In this document: piece after piece, positions 57,411 to 64,000 of the stretch | How positions within the stretch are numbered: position 1 is the first letter of the stretch | How the letters are laid out: each line of letters opens with the position of its first letter | DNA from: Chlorophyllum brunneum | Taxonomy: Eukaryota; Basidiomycota; Agaricomycetes; Agaricales; Agaricaceae | Reading direction: 5' to 3' | Assembly (NCBI GenBank): GCA_963576785.1 | Contig: OY756143.1 | Span: forward strand, 620,001 to 684,000 | Length of the DNA: 64,000 bases | Made by a program: the position numbers and the translations under genes | The notes under the pieces: generated by a model | The model's input: only the letters and a program-made list of their open reading frames with translations | What the model was told of the DNA's origin: nothing | The model's database searches: none

Positions 57411-59960
57411 ATGGCCTCTATCACACCCCACCCATCCGAAGCGTCCTTGCCCACTCTGAACAAGCTTGGAGTCTCTTCTCTTCCCGAAGATATCGATGCT
57501 CCAAAGATTGCAAGCGAGTGGTTTGCATCTTTTGTAGATAAGATCTCCTCAAATGATGTCGACGGCGTCGCCAGTCTCTTAATCCAATCCTCTTTTGATT
57601 CTGCGCGCCCTGAGACCGCAGATCAAACTTCTGTCTACTGGCGCGATCTACTCGCCCTTACATGGGATTGCCGTACTTTTGAGGGCACTGCTCGTATCCG
57701 CAAATTCTTAGCCGACCGCCTTCAAGGGGCTAAAGTTAGCAATTTGCAGTTGAAGACTGCGAATGACGCTGAAGGATTAGCGCCCTCTTTCGCTCAACCG
57801 ATGCCAGATTTGGCTTGGATCATGGGGATGTTTACGTTTGAAACAGATGTTGGGCTGGGTTCAGGTATCTTCCGACTCGTTCCTACGTTGGATTCCAAGC
57901 AACAGCTTCAGTGGAAGGCGCACTGTATCTTTACGAACCTCGAGGAACTGAAAGGATTCCCGGAGAAAATTGGAGATCTACGTAACCAACAGTCGGATCA
58001 TGGGAAATGGGAGAATCTTCGAGAGAAGGAGAGGCAGTTCGAGGGAACAGAGCCTACGGTGTTGATTGTTGGTGCCGGTCAGAGTGGACTGGAAACTGCT
58101 ACGAGATTGAGGCTGGCCGGAATCTCGAGTGTCGTAATTGAGAGGAATGAAAGGGTGGGAGACAACTGGAGAAACCGTTATGATGCCTTGTGCCTTCACG
58201 ATCCCGTCTGTGAGTGTAGATTATAATTTCGTTCCGTCTATGATCTGATATTGTGAACAGGGTATGACCATATGCCATACATCCCGTAAGTAATTAAATT
58301 TCACTGGTAGTTTCAGAGATACAAGACATCATTCAGCTTCCCCGCAAATTGGCCTACGTTCTCTCCGGCTAAGAAGGTGATACTTATGCATCTTGACATT
58401 CGACAGTGCACTAATCTTCAATATCAGCTCGCTAACTGGCTCGAATTTTACGCGGACTCAATGGAACTAAATGTCTGGACGTCCTCGAACGTTTCTTATA
58501 TCAAACGAGACGCATCTACAGGCCTTTACAAAGTCACCGTGCAACTCAAAGGACAAAAGCAATCAGAGCGCATCTTCACCGTGAAACATGTTGTCTTTGC
58601 CACAGGATTTGTTGCAGGAACTATCAACATGCCTACATACCCCGGAATGGTGCTTATCAATTTGTGTTCTATTGTGACCCACTAATTCTAGCCAAAAAAA
58701 TTAGGGCAAGTTCAAGGGGAAGATTCTTCACTCGACACAGTATAAAAGAGCAGCAGACCACTTGGGAAAGAAGGTCGTTCTCGTTGGTTCATGTACTTCT
58801 GGTATGAAACCTCTAACTCATCTCGGGATTCCTCCATTGCCTCACCTCTCGTCAACGCAGCTCACGACATTGGAGTGGAATGCTATGACCACGGAATTGG
58901 TTCGTTGTTCCCCCCATCCGCTAGTCGCTATACCCTAACATACACACTACAGATGTGACTATGTACCAGCGCAGCTCGACGTACGTGATGTCTGTACAGA
59001 AGGGAATGAGAATGCTTGTCGCAGGTAAGTACTCTGTCTTTCAACGCTACCGGAGCTCGAATTCCTCTATTATAGGCGTATTTGACGAAACCGGGCCTCC
59101 GACTGTCGTAGGTGATAGGATATCTGCATCTTTCCCCAACCACCTCAATACTGGAATCTACTATCGAGCTACTTCCGCAATCGAAGAAGTGGATAAGTGA
59201 GGGGTTACCTTTCGAAATGCTACTCCCAGCCAGGCATCTGATCTGCCCTCTAGGGAAACATTGGACGGACTCCGTCGCGTGGGATTTAGGCTTAATCGAG
59301 GACACAAAGATGCAGGAGCCTTGCTGAGTGCGTTCACAAAAGGGGGAGGTTACTACCTTGGTAAGGAGTGGATTCCTCCATTTTTGTACGATACTTAAAA
59401 GCTGCTGTAGATGTCGGTGGGAGTCAGTATGTGATCGACGGCAAGATCAAGCTAAAGAACGATACCGCCTTGGAGGGTTTCACGGAGACGGGTCTAAAGT
59501 TTGCTGATGGAAGCGAACTCCCGGCTGATGTTGTTGTATTCTGCACTGGGTAACCATTGCTCGTGCTTCACTGTTGATCACGATGACTGAAGTTAATGAT
59601 GTTGTAGCCTTGGACATGCTCGTGATGTCGTAGGAGAATTTTTGGATCCGGACACATTCCGGAATGTTGGTGAGGTTTGGGGATTGAATGATGAAGCAGA
59701 GTGGAATGGCGTGTGGGGTGATATAGGTGTCCCGAACTTGTGGTTCATGATGGGTATGGTTCTAACCGGATTGATGTCAGTGTCGTTGACAGCCTCTCTA
59801 CTCATAGGTAATCTTGCGCTTTGCCGCTTCTACTCCAAGCGACTTTCACTTCGTGAGTCGAGTTTTCGTGTGGTCTTGTTCTGGTTGTGACCGAAATTCT
59901 ATAGAAATTAAAGCCGTTGAAGAGGGTGTATTCGGTGAACGGTATAAAACGAGGTCCTGA
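57411..59960 (+). CDS. Flavin-containing monooxygenase-like protein 2 (tandem paralog)
   Basis: Exons from ATG 57411 (MASITPHPSEASLPTLNKLG) to TGA 59960. It has the same architecture as the upstream gene: VYWRDLLALTWDCRTFEGTA, QWKAHCIFTNLEELKGFPEK, FAD site VLIVGAGQSGLETATRL, VGDNWRNRYDALCLHDPV, FKGKILHSTQY, NADPH site VVLVGSCTSAHDIG, YQRSSTYVMSVQKGM, GGSQYVIDGKIKLKND, LPADVVVFCTGLGHARD and LWFMMGNLALCRFYSKRLSL. Introns fall at equivalent places in both genes, which points to tandem duplication. The starts are separated by 219 nt of intergenic sequence. An in-frame TTG upstream (57402) is not the likely start. The active sites look complete. Confidence 0.9.
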
Positions 59961-60110
59961 AGTAGAAGCACCTGTACAAATATCGTTCGGACGGCGTGAA
60001 AGACATGAATTCGTAATGGGAGAGACGCGATAACATTTACATGAAAGTTCGAGCTGAAGCTAGGAATCGTAGACGGGGTTCTGTGTACCTGTAACTCCCT
60101 CAGACTCTTC

Positions 60111-61882
60111 TCAAGACCTGTATCCAATATATGGGTCATCACCATCCTCGCCCTTTTCTTTTTCGATAACCTGGAGGAGACTTCCGATGCTCAAAGTTTC
60201 TCTATCCTTCCAACCCTTCGCTATTACAGCCAGGAACCCCATAGCAGATATCGCGATGACGAACAAACCCACGGAAATCCAGAATAGAGTTCCACTGGTC
60301 ACCAACACATCAATCATCTTCTCTGCCATTCCCTCTACTGGGACCGCGTCGAACACGTAAACCCCAAGGACATCACGGCGTCGTGTGAGTCCATCACTAT
60401 AGGCCTTTGCAATAGAACTAAATATCGTGTTCATATTGGCCTCTATCTGGTCGATGGGAAGAGTAGATATTCCTTTCCTCCCGTTCTCTATAGCGTCGAA
60501 GGAAAGGGATGATTCATTGAGAAAGGTGAATGCAGCATTGAACGTGACTTGCGTATCGTTGAACTGTAGTTTGCTCTCGTTATCTGGGACATCATAAAAA
60601 ACGGCTGTTGAGCCACGAGCAAATAATTGGTGGATGCCGTCGGTGAAGAAATTTCCTAAGCGGTCTGAACGCCCTAGGCTGGATTCCACCGGTTCCAAAG
60701 TGCCATTAGGCCATAAAATAGCGTCGCCGGATGTTACTTGAAGCTGTGGATCGCAGATTAAAAGTGAAGCGAGGGGCGCCCAAGCTACGAAGTGTTCGTT
60801 GTCATTGTCGACGACGGAAAAACCTGAGTTGTTGAAAGTTGTCGGGATACCGTCGAGGTTTAGAATCGTACTCCACTCGTCGGATCCTGGAGGCGGTTGG
60901 AAATAATGAGTGCTATTAGCGCCAATGAAGAGGAACGCGGTGTGATTGGTATCATCAAGGTTGGTGAAAACTTGGCTAACAGCTGGTGAGTAGAACTGTA
61001 AGATAACTATAACCGGTATTTAACGCTTTATTCAATCTCACCTCCATAGACTGGGTTGCCATTGTTTATGCCTGGAACCGATTTATAGCCCGTAATCGCA
61101 GTCCATTGCACCCCTGCATTATTGATCATTTCTCGTTCCGAATCGAAGTTCGGTACCTCCCAGTGGCATTTGAAGTCGTAATGTATTACGTCGGTTGGAA
61201 ACCTGATTGGTAAATCCATGGAATGAGGATCAACACGAGGCCATCCAACAATCCAGTTTTTCTTCATCGCCAAACCAAACTTCGATCCTTCACGAATTTC
61301 AATTCGAGTTATGAGTGCAGCGCGTGCTTGTGCCAACTCGATAGGGATGGTTGCATTCAATCGCGTCATATTCGCAACTTTCAACGACATTGGAATCGTA
61401 GTGGTCGTTGAAGTGAAAACAATTGCACCGGGAAGTAAGCCCCTTATCGCGAGACAGGTGAGCTGGACGATAACCGCAAGCCTGAATGCCAACGAAGCTC
61501 GTTTGGTGAGAGCATGTTTGATGAATTTGGTAGTCCCAGCCGTGAGCGTCGAGACACGGTCTGTTTTGCCTGAAACGAGGGATCCGGTTTGCTGTAAATT
61601 ATACTGCCATTCGCTTGCGAAACAATGCAATACGATTTCTTGGAGGCAGAGTGTAGCAAGAAAATGCCAAAGGATGAAGATGATGGTACATATGGCCTTT
61701 CCGTTTGTGGTGCTGAGGGATGTTGGGAAGGATAAGGGATGTGCCAGTGCTCGAGCTGCGAGTGCGATGAAACCCCCCTCGAGGACAATGAATCCTAATA
61801 GCCGAAGGTAGAACAGGTGTAAAGGGAGTGTTCCCCGGGAAGATTCATGCCTGATAACTGCGTACCGCGTTTTGGAATCCAT
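60111..61882 (-). CDS. Multi-pass membrane protein of unknown function
   Basis: Two exons (61042-61882 and 60111-60982) give 570 residues; the acceptor CACCAG is the one that keeps frame. Hydrophobic helices: FYLRLLGFIVLEGGFIALAA, ICTIIFILWHFLATLCLQEI, LAFRLAVIVQLTCLAIRGLL and, near the C-terminus, FWISVGLFVIAISAMGFLAV. Between helices 3 and 4 lies a domain of about 330 residues with many N-glycosylation sequons (NMT, NAT, NHT, NST, NGT, NES, NDT), which is probably extracellular or luminal. The C-terminal tail is short, charged and cytosolic. It resembles orphan membrane proteins common in Agaricomycetes; I do not recognise a function. Its stop converges with the FMO-like gene, 150 nt apart. 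Confidence 0.75.
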
Positions 61883-63345
61883 GGGAGGGAAGGAGAAAAG
61901 AGCTTGCCCGATTCATGTCGTATTGACACTGATCAGCTTTGGTTCGTCAGTTTGAAGTCCGAACCAGACGTGTACGAGGCGCTCGTCCACCGTTGAATTG
62001 CAAAAGAACGCTCGTATTGTATTAACAAACTCCACTTGAACCGCATAATTTCCGGCTCGGTCCACATTCAACAGCCCTCTGCGAAATGCACAAGAAGTTG
62101 AGACGGCTGGATGCAGAACACATTGAGGAGAGGGAGAGCTGCCTTAGCATCCGTGTCAGCCATTATGCATTGGTATTAATCTGGGCGTCGAGGTTTTGTC
62201 GTTGTCGTTCCTTTGCCTATGTGGGCGTCAATGGGTCGCTATTAGTCTTCCAGGACCACGGGTATTGGATTCCAGGTCTCAGAAAGTCACGAAACACATC
62301 CCATGCTGCTGCGCTTTCAAGAAAAAAAGTAGAGTGTATCAATGAGCGGTCAGGGTTTGGACGAAACAATATTGCAATGGTGGCGTTTTTCTTTCAGTGT
62401 TCTTCCGGCTTCAAGAGACCGTATTACATGTTACTTAAGATGACGATCAGGTGATGCTATGCCAGCATCATAGACGGGATATGCCATAGCAAATCCTATC
62501 TATCGAATCCTTGCCTTGATCGCCGGGATTATGGATGGAAATAGGACCTGAACAGAGAGAATTGTCATCAGTTGGGGGACCTTGGTGGGGGGGCCGCAGC
62601 TGAGGCTCGTGGGAGTCGTGGTCGTCTTTCATGTAGCCAGGTGAAGTTCTGTATGCATTTTTCTCGTTATTCTTATTTTTATATCTTTAGTTCTCCACTC
62701 GTGGTTACGGGGATGAAGGCCGACTCAGCAGGTCAATGTCACATATCACAGATTCTTGTTTCTGTCGCCCTGGAAGCAACGTTACAGGGACAATCAGATT
62801 CCTGAGTCCCAGCCTGGGGAGAGAGCGCCGTTCAAACTTCAAACTTCTCTCCTTCGATGCCGGCATTGGAGCTCCACCGCGTGCTCAAGCATTGATTCAG
62901 TTTGTTCATCAATACTGATTTGTATACACGTACCATTCGACCGCCAATCAAACGCGACCCGTATGCGAGTGGATATGCTTCCCGCGGCTCATACCGAGCA
63001 TGTATAATGACTGCCCCCGGTGTACAATCTCCAGTTTCCACCCCTCTGACAACACCATATAAGCAGTACTCCCTTCGCCTCGATCACTGTAACCCTAACA
63101 TGCGGTTCGCAGCACCCCTGCACTCGGTTGCGGAGCATGTCTGGGGGGGTTATTTTAGTGACTGCCAGCAAGCCGCCTGAGGCCGAGGTGATCTTTTTCC
63201 TGAAGGCGGCCATCAAGGCCGTTGTTTTAAGAGATTCCACCAGTTTGCAAGATATAAAAGGCTGGGATTGTGGAATGAAAACCCAGGTCCTAGCTCCGAG
63301 CCCCAACCAATTACGCGTCTGCCAACTGTTTACCACTTGATCATC
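61883..63345. other. Intergenic, one doubtful ORF
   Basis: 1.46 kb. An ATG ORF at 62086-62454 (122 codons) has no recognisable feature and I do not call it. A TATAAAA box at 63253-63259 precedes the lectin-like gene by 87 nt. Confidence 0.45.
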
Positions 63346-64000
63346 ATGCCTTCCTGGAACTTGATCTGCCTCGCAGTTGTGCTCAACGCAGGCGCTGCTT
63401 TCTCCCAGATCCTCAGCTCAGGTATACTATCAGCGTCTTTGGTCCACCTCATACTTACTAAATTTGCTCATCATAAGTTACTCTGACCGTCCCCTCTTCC
63501 GCTAGTGTGCCAACCACCGTGACCGTGGAGCCTACCTCATCTGTCCCTACAACTGTCTTATCAACCACAACTGTCGCCCCTCCCTCAACTGTTGTACCTA
63601 CTACCAGCAGCCCTACCATATCAAGTCCTCCTACTTCTACGCCCGTTCCCTCGTTCCAAATCCATCCCAACGGAAACGCGGCCAAGTGTTTGGATGTCAG
63701 GGGAGCGCTCTTCGAGAACGGAACCCCTGTTGAAATGTACGTAAACCTGGTATATCAAGGTACAACTTGCGTGTTTACATCATACGTGATAATAGTTTTG
63801 ACTGCAATGGAACCCCTGCTCAGGACTGGGTCATCGCACCCGGAGAAGGCCATGTCAATCTTGCCAGCACTGGCTTCTGCTTGGACGCTGGCTCCTGTCA
63901 GTATTCTATCCTTCTCGATGCACCGCCATCTCTGACCCCTACGAAAATTAGCCCCAGCTAACGGCGTCGGAATGAAGATCTGGGACTGCTTCGATAACTT
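63346..64000 (+). CDS. Secreted Ser/Thr-rich protein with ricin-B-type (beta-trefoil) lectin domain, 3' partial
   Basis: ATG 63346 opens a signal peptide (MPSWNLICLAVVLNAGAAFS). Exon 2 (from about 63479) encodes a Thr/Ser/Pro/Val linker with repeated TTV, PTT and TSS. Then the lectin fold starts: FQIHPNGNAAKCLDVRGALF and ENGTPVEI, spliced to FDCNGTPAQDWVIAPGEGHV and FCLDAGS, then ANGVGMKIWDC at the window edge. The QxW-type motif is represented by AQDW, and the CLDV/CLDA segments are typical of the alpha and beta repeats. Such domains bind sugars, often galactose. Here there is no toxin or enzyme domain visible; the gene runs off the window. Confidence 0.78.

Noticed and set aside
62086..62454. 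122-codon plus ORF before the lectin-like gene
   Set aside because: ATG start but no motif, membrane segment or splice evidence.
63346..64000. Ricin-type lectin gene as a toxin
   Set aside because: Only a sugar-binding beta-trefoil and a Ser/Thr linker are visible; there is no catalytic toxin chain.

Overview
The window is nuclear DNA of a filamentous basidiomycete, most likely an Agaricomycete. Nearly every gene is split by many short (about 50-60 nt) GT-AG introns. The recognisable families (DUF1996, agaricomycete-type sesquiterpene synthase, DUF6593-like protein, NPD/NAA aquaporin, small secreted cysteine-rich proteins, tandem FMO-like oxidoreductases) fit mushroom-forming fungi. About 30 genes or gene remnants can be supported. 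No rRNA, tRNA, CRISPR array or intact transposon was seen. All exon boundaries were read by eye from splice signals and frame continuity; none is confirmed by transcripts.

Layout. 1-6.8 kb: 3' part of a DUF1996 secreted protein, a RING-like protein and a solitary sesquiterpene synthase. 9.5-15.1 kb: a housekeeping block with NAS6/gankyrin and TFIIH subunit TFB2 transcribed divergently from a 200-nt gap, then a Gti1/Pac2 (WOPR) transcriptional regulator. 15.1-22.8 kb: gene-poor, with one aldo/keto reductase and apparently decayed coding sequence. 22.9-32.7 kb: HSBP1-like protein, a low-complexity nuclear candidate, an aquaporin and a GH17 glucanase. 33.2-37.0 kb: four small secreted cysteine-rich genes sharing intron positions and a C-C-CC-C-C framework. 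38.8-43.6 kb: DUF6593-like protein (with an apparent frameshift), GET4 and a secreted type-B carboxylesterase.

44.0-60.0 kb is a duplication-rich block. It holds two complete ABHD11/IMO32-type mitochondrial hydrolases, an orphan first exon of a third copy in inverted orientation, two paralogous secreted proteins of unknown function, a TSC13 enoyl reductase, an F-box protein and two tandem flavin monooxygenase-like genes. 60.1-64 kb has a four-TM membrane protein and the 5' part of a secreted Ser/Thr-rich protein with a ricin-B-type lectin fold.

The most novel-looking element is the small secreted cysteine-rich family at 33.2-37.0 kb. Each member is rebuilt from 3-5 tiny exons and none is visible as an ordinary ORF. 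The second theme is local segmental duplication at 44-54 kb, which left intact paralogs and a promoter-plus-exon-1 fragment.
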